NCBI RefSeq assembly: GCF_964204645.1
Contig: NC_134026.1
Coordinates: 5,394,001 to 5,458,000, forward strand
Source: Tubulanus polymorphus
Lineage: Eukaryota; Nemertea; Palaeonemertea; Tubulaniformes; Tubulanidae
Direction of reading: 5' to 3'
DNA: 64,000 nt
The first letter of the stretch is position 1; each line of letters begins with the position of its first letter. Shown here one piece after another: positions 10,951-24,400 of this stretch. Position numbers and translations under genes: made by a program. The notes beneath the pieces are model-generated. The model searched no databases. It was not told the DNA's origin and worked only from the letters and a program-made list of their open reading frames with translations.

Positions 10951-13900
10951 ATGGCGCTCAAGAAAGTAAAAGGCTCCATCGATCGCGTTCTGGAGAAGAA
11001 CCTTCAAGATCTGGTGCGCGGCATCAGAAATCACAAGGAAGCCGAGGTATGGCATCTGATCTGTTCAATGATATGCCTGTTTTATTTGTATTTTATGTAA
11101 TTCCAGGTGAGTGCGATTTTGGCACGTTCCTAATGGTATGTCCCTCTTCTAGTCTAGTCTCACGCTACAGTGGACAGGTTACGACAATTTAAACTGTAGT
11201 CTTACCTTAACAGTAGGCTTACCGTACCTATCAATTATAGATGGGCATTCGTTATGAAAGTTGTATTTCAGCCACGTATCAAGTCTTTCAAGTTTTTTCA
11301 ACATCGCGACTTGGCTGGTTTGTGCATAATCTAGGCAAACAGGTTGATGGCTGACATTAATTATGTGACGAGAAAATAAGAAGCAACTGCAGTTGATCCC
11401 TTTATGTCCCAATCCTTTCCATAACCTAATCATCCGTATAATTGATACTAGTGTGTGCCACATAGGGGAAACAAGACCTAAACTACAGTCTTTTTGAAAG
11501 TGACAGTACATGGTTTTGCTTTAGTCTGTATGTAATAACTAGCATTTGTATTGGGTTAGATTGTGTTATATCAAGAGTTTAGGTCTAGGGTGAATAAGCC
11601 TATGGGTTAGGATAAGGGTAGGTCTAAGAGTAAGGTAATGGACAGTAACAGTGATTGTCTGACCATAATAGTTCGCAGGAACTAGGCTATAGCTATACGA
11701 CCACTGTTGTGGTCACTCTAAATAATAATATTTGTAATGCCGTAGTTAAGGTAATTGTGGTAGTAGTTCATGGAACTCACAGGGCTGCAGCTAACAAGAA
11801 ATCTGCTATCATTTTAGGTTTGTCTACTCCTTTCCCTGCAACAGCCCTTGGTCACCTCTTTAAGTGATGAGATAGTTTAATACCCAGACCCATGTGTATG
11901 AACTGAACGAGGTGTTTTTGGTGTTGGTAGTTAGTGGAACCCAAAAGACTACAGCTTGTCGATTATTTAGCTTTGAGACTTCTCAGGAACTTTTCTTCAG
12001 AGTCACGCAAAAATCGAATAATATCCAGTATTGAGCGTTGTACATTTTTCCATGTTATTATCATGTCCACAGGGGGCTGCTGCTATTCGCATAAATTCAG
12101 TTATTTTAGGTTTTTTGTCACTCGTGGTCAGCTTGTGATATACCGTAATTACATACAATTACAGGAATATGAGACGCTATATGCCACATTATTATATCTT
12201 GTTACCTCATGCGAATTATCTTCGCGCTTTCGGACAATAATTGTCTTAGTGGCATGCACAGTTTGTTTAATGATAAGACAGCTAGAAATCTCCGTAATTT
12301 CACGGTTAGTTATTTGCCGCTTGAATTTATCAAAAGAATAAATTGCCTCCTACTAATATAGTCAATGCTGTTTCCTTGGTAACTAATCAGTATGAATTTC
12401 TTTCTGGTTGTTAGGTTATCTGCGCTTGTTATGTACTCGATGACCTGTCATTATCATTAGATTTTTTAGTTTTTGACTGATTCCCCTCGCCTAGACGACA
12501 TATTAGCTGTTGTTAGTTCGGCTCATTATATGCTCCAGGCAGAAATCGCTATAGCCTAATTGATAAAACATGCAGTTGGTTTCTTTCACCGACGGAACTA
12601 TGTTGAAAGTCTTCTCATTAAATCAGTTTCTGTCTCGATTTCAAAAAGTTCCAAGACGCTTCCAGTGGATTGTCTTGATATTTAGTTTATACTTGTACCC
12701 TAGATACTACATCTGCTGCCCAAAAATTGGCCAGATCTGAATCAAGATGGCTGGCTGACGATCATTGCTGTTCCTAGAGTTCATCCTCATGAAAAAATTG
12801 GATCCATCAGACACAAGATGGCCTTTTTTGTGTCCAAAAACGTATGCACATTCTGTTTTTTGTTCACCAGGGGGCATTGAATATTGATATTGTCAAGCAT
12901 TTCACCCAGTGGGCATGGTGTCCTTATTAAGTCGTCATAAGATGCGTCATCACTATTTACTATGTATTCCGATTCAATTTGCCAAGTAAAAGTCGTCACT
13001 TTTTTCACACTGTGTCCAGGATGACAAGTTACCTTAGGTTGACAATACTAGTAAACTCGCAGAAAACATGCATTTTCAAACTTGAATTTATTTCCTATTT
13101 TTGAACAAGTTCTATAGCAGTATTACACAATACTTTGAATACTTGTACGGTAGAACCTGCTTCGCTTAATCTGGATCAGTTTAAGCTAGATTTTATCGAG
13201 GTACTATTGTCATATCCAAATTGTAAAATTGAAATTGCTAGATTGCACATAAAATCAAAAAATTTCCGTCTATGTCTTACATTTGACTGTGTAAATTGAT
13301 TAGATTCTTAGCAGATCAAGTCAGGGAAAACATTTATCTTATTTTCGGTGGAAACGAATACGATTAGGGAGATATATCAGCTAGCCTGTTCTGCAAAAGC
13401 GGTTTATCTAGTCTAAACCTAAAAAAACTGGCCTAATCAAAGGATTGTTTGTGAGCGAATTATCACAATTGAAAAAAAGGCATGTTGTTCATCATGTCGA
13501 CTTGTTCCGCGCCGTCGCCCGTCTGGCTTAATTGGCCTGGCAATCGGTGTTTGGATACGCGGCTCGTCGCTGCAGCGGGAGCCGACGGAGGAAGTTTTAC
13601 CTGCCTGCCTGCGCTGCGTGTAATGCCGCTATATTAGCAGTTGCAGCTACTTGTAGTCAATTCATTCCCAATCCAGCATGCATCGACGACTGATCGACTA
13701 CTGCGACGACGATGATGGCGTCGTCATTCGCGCTGCAGTACGAATTCCTCGACGATAACATCGACTATTTTCAATACTTTCAGTCGAAGTACATCGCCGA
13801 ATGCATCGAGGAAATCAAACAGGAATTAAAACAGGATAACCTATCAATCAAAGCGAACGCAGTCAGTAAACTAGCATACGTAAGTATTCGAGAAATATTT

Positions 13901-15346
13901 CTAAAACTCTGCTTCGAATTGTCCGGAAAACTTATATAGATTCTCGCTAAACTTCGAGACTAAGGTTGAAATAAAATGATACCTTGTTTCTCCTATTTGT
14001 ACGGGTAATTCTTTTGTAAACTGCGATGAAATTTGCAATCAGTTGACTTCTACGACTGCCGAGTCTGTTATGGTTTAATCTGATCATGATTTCAAAAAAG
14101 CAATGTACAGGGCAGCCGGCCGGGCCAACTTTTAAGCTCAGCAGAAAGGAGTAACAAGGTATGAATTTTTTTGAGCCTTAAGATAAGTTCAAATTTAATT
14201 CGTTCTTCTGTCCCACGATGATAACGAACAATCTAATAAAATGTTTCTCCCTTGAGCTAGTAGGGCCTTGTTATTGAATGTATACATACGATCCAGTTGA
14301 ATAAACCATTAGCTCGAGGAAATATTTTCGGACTTGATATTATTTTTTTCGTTATTACTGTGGGATTCTCTAAAGATTATCGCCATAACACGGAATTAAT
14401 GGTTAACGTGTTCTTGCTCGATAAAATTAGTATCTTATGACGTGTATGCATATATCAAACTCTTATTATGTTTGATGTAGAATTGATCCTCGAATTTTTT
14501 TCTGAACCGAGTGATGGGAATTATATTTTTGCGCAATATGTCCGATTTGATTTGTTACAATCATAAAAGATCACGGCATCTTCATTTAATGTGCGAACTT
14601 TCGCAGGTGCAGGACTTGATCGCTATAACGTGAGCTTATAGCACTCTCGCAAATCAAATCACCGTAGCTTTGGCGAGACGATTTTGTTGATACGATTTAT
14701 GATAAATGTTTTAAGAAGAATTTGAAAACTTACTTTCTTAACTTACTTTCTTGGAAAAATTCATGACTGCAATTAATCAGAGTCGCCTGTAACTTTTAAC
14801 TTAATATCAATATTTAACTTATTTGGACCTGGTTCCACAGTGTTGTGGGTAAGACTTCAACTCTGAGTTAAAATCAGTTCATTTTCGATGAGTCAAATCT
14901 TAATTCACAACTGTAGAAGTGGGTCCGAGTGTTTTAAATTATTCTTTTATCAGCTTATGTTTATTCTATACCGATTGAAAGCGCACTGATTACAATTTGT
15001 AGGAGTGCGATATATAAGGAAATGAATGATTGTTTTTATCGTTATAGATCAATACATCGAAATTAAATTTGATTTTAGATTATTGATATTTAGAGCGCTT
15101 GATTCGTTTCGAGTTGGTGTATGACCGCGCGCGCATGTTCGTGGTGTTCGCAGGATCCGTATTACTCGTCGCCGTCGTCTCACGTCACGAAGTTCATTTC
15201 TATATTCATTATTTCTCTCGGTTCGATCGTGTGCGCAATTTCACGTGGTGACTTAAAGAGGAAATTGCTTCGAAATGTGCCTTTACTGCACGTTTATTAC
15301 GAATATGTGACATGGTGTATATTATTTATATATATATGTATATATG

Positions 15347-15429
<83 letters not shown>

Positions 15430-18400
15430 CCTTGAAATTGAAGGAGTTTAAAGGGAATTCGGACTCACGCCTCGTGAGCCAAGGGTGTATTTTGTATTTA
15501 CACGTAGTACAATTTTTTCACGCGATAAGATATTTCAATCAGGAAGGCGTGCGCAGACTCCCCGGTTCAGAAGAGACATCCACCAACATTGTCTTAATGA
15601 TGTGTTTCTTGTGAGCAAAAAAGGGCACTTCCGCGGCCTTACAATAAGTCCTATTGTCCAAAGAGATTTTTTCTATATGTTTCCGATTTTTGCTAGATGT
15701 CACTGTTATTACCAGACATATTCCAGGCAGTCCAGGAAAACCTGTGCAAGGTAAATTTTAAATATTTGATTAAGCAACGCCTGAAAATGCTCAGATACAT
15801 GAAAATTAGATTAATATTTCAAAATTTTCTCCAGCAGCAGAGCACCCCCCCCCCATCCCTTGAAAATCCTAGATCCGCCTTAGCATTCATTCTTTAACTT
15901 CATGTTCTGGAAAAAGATAGGCTCTTTTAATTAGTTAGGAATAAATCAATTCTGTCAGCCTGAATTCTGATAAAAACTAATTACTGTTTTTACTCTAGAG
16001 ATTTAAGCGCGTAAATGAATGTAAAATATAACGAATAATGACGTGTGTTCATTTTACTATGAGTTTAATATAATCAGTAGTATCATGCGCGTAAGAAATA
16101 GGAGATGGATTTCTTTTACAGGTCTTCCATGAGTTTCTAGACGCAGGAAAAACGTTCGACGGATTTTGTCCGTTAAGTTTAGCAGAAATGAATTAAAATT
16201 TCTTATCTCGAATTCAGGTCGGGTAGAAATTAACGCGTTTTTTTTCTGATTTATCAGATTCGGGATGGAAATTGATGGCGTTTTTCTTCTCGGATTCAGG
16301 ATAGGAATTAATTGCTTTTTCTCTCGGATTCATCATCGAAATTGATGGCGGTTTTTCTTCGATTCCGTATAGAGAGGTTGACGATGGTTGGTTTGATGGA
16401 ATCGGGTGAATTATTGAGTTCGAGCGTTCCGACTCCATAAAACATGCATGCGTTCATTTTTGCTAGTTTTAGCTCAGTCGTCGAGCTTCTTCAGTTGACT
16501 CAATTAGATTGTCATCTCGTATCGGAACCTATCCAGTCACCTAGCCGACCATTCGTGTGAACAATGAGTCCTTCCGAAGTTCCGAAGAATATTTCGATAG
16601 TTTTGCGCTTCGAACCGTACAAGGTAGGTGGGTGTAAGGTATCTCGCTAGTGACTTGATGCGACGTCATTCTATGTGACTGCCAGTGAGACCAGTTGCAA
16701 AGAGTGGTGCATGTTCTAATTTCTGCCACGAGATATATGCCTACCCACCTCTTCTCCCACCAAATCTTCAAAATATCAAGTGTAATTCATGTCTTTCGAA
16801 CTGGTTCCTGAAGTGCTGTACTTCTAGATCTTATCAAAATCAAGTCGATATTTTCTATAACAAAGTCGTCCTGAGTGTCATTGCCCCACAATCTGGGCCA
16901 GAGTTAAAATCCAAGGTTGGTTGATATTAACAAAACAGGACCGATTTAAATTTTTCGAATTTTCCATTTTCAGCTCGCAAACTAGAATCGAAGGTTTTCG
17001 AGCTTTTCACCGGCAATCGAGTTGAAAATCGGGATGAATAGTATAAGAATGACAGTGTATTCAAGTTAACGACCTCGTACCTGAAATCCGGGTTAATGCC
17101 GATGATGATCCTCCGCGGAGGACGCGTTACGCGTTCATCGAGATTTTCTCATCACACGTCGCCCGCGGATGTAATTTCAGTATACTGAAAAAAAAGCTTT
17201 TCTCACTGCGCACTTAACTTTCATTTCGAATTCGCGCTCGCGACGGCCGCGGTTTCGCGTCGGTCGGGCCCCCGTGGGTATAATCTCCGCGATATAACCT
17301 CGTTATGTATATATCTATAATACGCATCACTTGAAAAGTCGGCGAACGGCGTCTCGCGCCGCGCCACTCAATGCAGTTTCCATGTTTGTCCATTCATAAG
17401 TAAAATCGATATTGAAGAGATTTTCTTTTCGCTTCGACGACGTCGTCTTTGCTTTAAGAATACTCATTATTGTCGCGGTAGCCGCGCCGCCCTCTGAGTG
17501 TCGCGAATGGTACTTCGCATTTTTATGCCATAGGCTATCACTTCTGTATCTCTACTTATTACACGCGCACCAGATATATCTACTGTTACTGTACTAATCA
17601 GTCTGATGCTAGCGAAAATCCTATTATGTGGAAACTGTGGATGTTTTTTCTTTAGGCCAGAACCGACAGAAGTTCAAACTGTTCGATTCATTGGCCATGA
17701 ATTTAGCGGGAGCATTTTAGAATCCTTTTAAATTGTTTATGAATGTTTTGTATCATATGGTGACCACTGACCTGGAAAATCTAGGAAATTAAGGGAATTG
17801 ATAAATTTTACCAAAAACTGGTAATACTCAGAATTCGGATAATGTTATTGACTGCGTGTTTCTTTATCAGTGAAAAATGGATAAAGGAATGAATTATAAC
17901 ATTTTCAACCTAGAAATCTCGCTGATACATTCAGGGAATTTTGTGTAACATGGGAAAATCAGGAAAAACTTGGGGATTTGTAAATGGTTACCCGGTGTGA
18001 TATCCCATGCCCGTGGAGACCATGTGGTATCACGGGTACTCGGATAACGTGTGCCCATGAAGAATGCGTCTTTCACCTATTGAAGATGTCCTGTACTCAT
18101 GGAGGCCACCGGTAACAGAACTATATACTAGCTAACAAAGTAAAATTCCCCACGCAACCTCCGATCAGTTACGTGTCTGTCAAGTCCTGTACCAATGTGA
18201 ATCTATACATATTCATTAGCTGTGTAGTAACGTTTGAAGCCGTGATCACACACAGATGATTTGGCCCAGATCAAAGTAGACAATTTGAAATTTACAACAG
18301 ACTTTGCTGAATCAATACTTTGGAACCTGGATTCGGCGTTTTCCAAATAAGAAACTGAATTTAGTAGATCAGAAAAGGATAAGAATTTGCTTACCAACCC

Positions 18401-21400
18401 TCTGAATTAACGGTTTAACACCGCAGTGCAGTGTATGAATCGGTGATGGATTTTGCTAGTACATCGCACTGCGGTGTATTGATGTAATTAGTAATTAGTT
18501 TATATCTCTATTGAAAGATGGCAGCACCTGTCAAACATAGTGCAATATTAGTGACTAACGATACACTGCGCCACGGTGTAGACGCACTATAGTGGTATTC
18601 CCGTTATTCAACACGCCAGGGCGGAATTTTTCCAAATTTTCAAATTATCTCCAGCACTATAGGGTATTGATCAGTCAGCACTGAAAGGGTTAACAGTAAA
18701 ATACACAGTACGAGTCACTTGTAGTTAGGATACGAAAATGGCGCAAATGCTTCATCAAAATTTGAAATTTCCTCCGTTAAATCTCGTTACATCCAGGAAT
18801 GTATTGAACGCCGTAAGCTCGCGAAGTCGGCATCAATTTCACCGTTTTCCGAAAATGACGGTTTCGAATTTACTCCATAAAAACTGAACCTATTACGAAT
18901 ACTCAACGAACAATCAGTTTCCAATCTGCTGTCGATTGGCGCGGGCACGCGCGCGCGATAACACCGCAATTACAAATTAAGATTTCTCGACTATGTGACG
19001 AAAATCCCCGCGCCGCGGTCGCGAAAAAACTTCGCTAAATTCCTCGCAGCGTTTTTCGGCACCGGTCGGGAATGAACCTTGTTTTTTCGGCTGAGTTGAC
19101 GTCTTTAGCGATTGCAGAAATCAATGGATGTTTTTTTTCTGGCGAACTCTTCGACGAATTCGATAAGATTAATGTTCAATGACTGCGTCATGTATTCATT
19201 CATCGCTATGCGATTTAAAGTGTGATCTTGTCGATAACAGTCTTACCTCATGTCGATACCAGCGACGTTCACATGCGCATTTCAGTACGGTACTAAGTGT
19301 TCACACGCGCATTTCAGTACGGGACTTAGCGTTCACATACACGTTTCAGTACGGTACTAAGCGTTCACTCGCGCATTTCAGTACAGTACTAAGCGTTCAC
19401 ACACGCATTTCAGTACGTTACTAAGCGTTCACATGCTCATTTAAGTACGTTACTAAGTGTTCACACACGCATTTCAGTACGGTACTAAGCGTGTTCACAC
19501 ATTTCAGTACGGTACTGCATTCACATGCAAACGGCTTATTCGGTACCGTACCGAAATGCCAGGCTTATTAGGAATCACTTTCCGTGCCGAAAGCCTGATC
19601 TCAACTGAGCGCAGCTGTATGCAAGATCATTTTTGTTGGCAATTCGCGGGCCGCAAAGTGGCGGCACTTCACTTCAGGCCGCCATTTTGTGAATCGCGCA
19701 TGGTTTTTTTCCTCGGCACTGATTGGCCGTTTATGGGATTCGATGCTATAATCAGGGCAACTGACAGCAATTGACGGTGTTTGCTACAGTCTTGAACATC
19801 CATGGTTAAGGAAAACGGGTCTTGATCCCATTCCTGTTTGCAGTAGATCTCATGCGCTGATCGCTACAGAAATTAGCTCCTTATTTTCGATGTACTACCC
19901 TTTTATTAGTTGTCTGGTTTTTGCAAAATAACCCTGTTGATCCCAGCCCTTGTTGCATTAAGTACATCCTCTTCGCTGCATGGTTTTTATGTCAATGTCT
20001 CATCCAGCACCGGTTCTCGTGTTCAGTTCCCTACCACCATCTTTTGACCTTGCCCTATTTCGAAGAAAAGTCCGCTCTTGTCTATTTTACCGCTATTTTG
20101 GCCATTTAACTTCCCATAATCGCGCATGGTCAGTATGTAAAGAAATGACAAATACTTCTTGACCAAAACATTTCGGGCATGCAAGACACATACGAGCTGC
20201 CTGCCACGGCGAAGATTAATCTACTTCAAGTTTCATTGTAACGCGTCGTTTCTTGGTATTCATGCGAGTGATATTGTTTTTAGCGTCGTCCATTGCTTTG
20301 AGGTAGAGGAGAACGATACGAAATCAGTTGTGACTCGGATAAATCTATGAAGATATATCGTGTATGCGCTTCGTCCCGTATGGAAGATGAATTCACCATC
20401 GGATCACCGCCGCCTTAAGCCATCTTAATAGTGTTCTCTTCTTCATCTTAAACACGGTGATATATCTTCTCTGGTGGCGTATTCACATTTACATAAATGG
20501 TTATGTATACGGTAGCTCTTGAAATATAAGACGGGGGGGGGGGTGAGACCTCAAACCTGTTGATAATGCTGGTGGTGGTGCTCAGCAGGTTGAGGGATAT
20601 AAGAAATGGTTGTTTAAGTCATTTTACAGATTTGGTTGATGGTACACGATGATGCGCTCCAACAATTAAGAGAAATGTGCGTAATTGCGCAATTACGGAG
20701 CTTTAAAGTTGGGAGCTTTGATTTTTCTTTATTCTAAATATGCTAGATTTGATTGCCCAATGACTCAGCATCCCCATTGGAAAACTGTTATACTATTTAT
20801 AGTGAAGAGCAAGTTATTGGAAAATTCAGCATTTCTGTGGCGAACCAAGGACATTATTTCCCATATTCAAGGCGCTTATACTATGAGACAGATAGTCCAC
20901 TATTTTCTATGGGTTTATCAACTTAAATCACTGTCATACTCTTTACCCATGTGGTTAATGTTAACATGAACGAGCCACAGGACCAATGGTCCATTGATAT
21001 ATGAACTTTGAAACCTCCAATATTGAACTGGTCTTAATCTAAAGCCACGATCGGACTGAGTCAAATTTCGCCCTAATCAGACCAGAGTCAAATTTGGTCC
21101 GTGTCTAATTAGAGAGCCCGTTCATACCTATACTAAACAATGCTTGAAACATTGCTTAAACAAAGTGTTGGAATCCAATCGACCCATTTGGCACCCGTGA
21201 GAACATTTGGGCAAAAAATGCTCGCATGATCTCGGCTTAACAACTTGAACAAACTGTCCCCTAGATATCAAAGCGCTGCCTATGGATAAATCCTTGACCT
21301 AAGTGATTGATGACTAAACGCTGTAACTTGAAATACCGCTCATGGAAGCAACTGACAAACTTGATACGCTCCCCGGGGTAATAGTTATGCCGCATGAATA

Positions 21401-24400
21401 AAACTAGGCTCAGGCTGTTAAAATCCGTTCACCAACACGGCATAACACCATTTATACACGGCGCTATTTTATCTCAGTCGATTTCAACAAAAAATTTAAA
21501 AAACGAAACGATATTTCAGAACGTTATTCGTAAGGTTTTATTCGTGTTATTCCTGTTGTCGCGTATCATTAAGGTGTTTCGTTCTCTCCGTCTAATGCTA
21601 TCGTTGCTACTGGTAGCACATCGTTTTCGCGACGCAAGTGCTTCCGAAAATGACAATTTATGGCCGTAAAGTATTGGACGATATTGGACGCTTGTAATAA
21701 CCGATGTCATCGCGTTGCTTTATCGGACCACTTTCGGAGTGTGTTTATCTGCGGTGTTCCGATAGTCTTCACGACCCGTCTCAAAAACAGATTTGTGGCT
21801 GCTAAACATTTATCTGTATTTGATGCCCTCATCATCGCATAAATTGTTCGCGTCATCGTTCTTTTTTACTGCGGCGATGTCAGACTTAGGTCGGGCTCGC
21901 GACTCATTGCAACGTGATTCTCAGCGACCACCAATGGTAGCGTTGCATAGATCCGTTGACCTTACCGGTATATGCCCTCGCAACTATTGGTAAGGCACAT
22001 GCTCTAATTATGTCTCCCCGGTGGGTTTGAGACATGCCATGGCAGCCTTTGAATTTGGTCGCTATGGCAGCCATCTTTAATTTCTTTTAAGCATGATACA
22101 GCCTATAATTCTTGACGGATTTTCATGAAATCTAGTGGGTGAATTGAGGCAGGTGATATGCCCGCTCCTATCAAAAATGGAGGTCATCGGCCATCAAATT
22201 CTGCAGCCATCTTGAATTTCAGTGTTAGTATGATACAGCCTACTGTGCTGAAAGGATTTTCACTGAGGATTAGGGGCCGAAAATGGAGATATCAAATATG
22301 GCCTCCAGGAAGCCATCTTGAAGTTCTTGTTAGCATGATACAGCCTGCAATATCTGCTGGATATCCATGAAACTTGATGTGAGAGTAAGATGTTTATCTG
22401 TATTTGACTATAAACCAATAATTCTTTCTAAGTCAATTAAGTAAACTCTGCTGTTTTTGAAGTACGCTACATGTTTGTTACCCGTCCTCATTTTCTTTCC
22501 CCTTTGCTGTTTGCTGACCCGGGGAGACGTAACCGTCAGTGCCGATCACTGCACACTTGACCAGCTCTCGTTTGGTCGTGTTGCGATTTGACCTATGCAC
22601 CAATTTAGTCATGCTGCAAATCGCCCTATTTCTGCCTTAGAGTTGAGATAAATGTAGCAGCTTCGAGCTCAACCTAAAAAATCAACAAGCCGAAGAATAC
22701 GGGAGTGAAAATATTAGCTATCCAGATTTTATCGCTGATGTCTTTTTTGTTAAACTTGAATTATATTTAAAAAGTCTCCTTTCTCTATTCTACTTGAGTA
22801 AAAGGAGCTTTTTTGGCAATCATTCAAGGCGGTATAGAATAGATATAGAAATTGTGGTTTATTCATAATGCTCTTATTTTGTCGGTCGATTTGATACCAT
22901 ATTCTAGGTTAAACGCTTTTGATTTAAGCGAAATATCCAAAAATCACAGCGTAGAGAAAATGAAAAAAATCTGTAAGAGACGCTTTTACAAATCGTCAGC
23001 GTTAGCAACTGCAGCTGGTTTAGATTACGCGAGCTTCCTTAATAGTCCAACCGGAAGACGGCCTTCATTATCAGCGCCTGATAAACAACTGCAGTCTCGC
23101 CGAGATCAAACGTCTGCCGACGTCCGCGCGTTTTAATATATCAAATTATTAATCCTTCAATTTCTTTTTCAGCTTCAAATGTTGGGCTACGACATCAGCT
23201 GGGCCGCGTTCAACATCATCGAGGTGATGAGCTCGACGAAGTTCACGTATAAGGTAAGCCGAAGAAAAACTTATTTAATTATCGGCACGTTTTTCTATTG
23301 AAATGAATTCGGCGCGCGCAGGTTCGCAGTAGGAGTGCCGCACACCGTCGCCGTCGTCGTCGTGGGTTTAAATGACTTTTACGCAACGCATGCAATCACT
23401 CTTATCGCGAAAAACGTTTCTACGTGATTAAATTTTCGTGTTATTTTCTTCGGTATCCGTATTTTGAAAAGATTGAAAAAAAAAACACCCAAACGTTTAA
23501 TGAATACTGATATGGAATAAGGGCGTTTGTAGCTCTTTACATCAATAGTAACCGCGATTACCAGTTAGATCGTCGTGCACTATTTTTGTGGACAATAGAA
23601 TTAGCTATCTATCTTACACAGACAAACTGGCTTGGTCAAAATTGGCCTGGTCCAGTCCCAAGTTTCATTAAGCCAATGCCTGATTAAAGAACATTTAAAT
23701 CAGTCGCTTGCTTCAAAATCTTATCAAAACTATGCCCGGTCACTTCAAGAACTGGGTAGTGTTCATACCGAATAATTTGACCCATGCTTAATTTTGGCTC
23801 AGGCCTCATTTGGCTCATCTGTTTCAGATAGGTTCACCAGTTTCAACATTCGGCCAAATTTGTTCAAAAATGCTTCGGCGAATGCAAACTTAACCCTTTC
23901 ATCGCGTCTACACCACAGTGCGGTGTATAAATCAGTGATGAACTTTATTACTACACCGCATTGTGGTGTACAAATGTTGTCAGTAATTAGTGATCAAAAG
24001 ATGGCAAAACTTGTGAAATACACAGTTAGATAATAGTAACTAACGACACACTCTGGTGCAGTGTAGATGCTTTAAAGCTGTATGCCTGTTATATAACAAA
24101 TGGGGGGAATTTTTTATAATAATTAAATCATCTCCAGCACTTTCGGGTATTAATTAGTGAGCACTGAAAGGCTTAAGCTAATCTATTATTCTATACCGCT
24201 TTCAAATGATATGTGACTCAGGAAAACTGTTAAAACTAGTTTTATTTGAAAATCTAAATTCACCCAAAAAAATGAAAACTTTGGATTTTTACAATCAATT
24301 TGCAGATTGCAGTCCCAGGCGTAGAAGAAAGATCTAAATTGAAAAATTTAATCTGAGTGAATTCACTTGGAAATATAACCTGGGGAATGAACTTTCTAGT

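Noticed and set aside
11934-12341. 135-codon plus-strand ORF in AP3D1 intron 1
   Set aside because: No family resemblance, no splice or codon-bias support; a chance frame is expected in this much intron.
15121-15614. Plus-strand ORFs through the TA repeat
   Set aside because: The frames are an artefact of the (TA)n run, giving alternating Ile and Tyr.
16620-16750. Imperfect inverted repeat (AGGTAGGTGGGTGTAAGG against GCCTACCCACCTC)
   Set aside because: Only about 20 bp with mismatches and a loop of about 85 bp; not enough to call an element.
19269-19516. CRISPR-like regular repeat array
   Set aside because: The 32-bp units are directly adjacent with no unique spacers, in an animal intron; it is a minisatellite.
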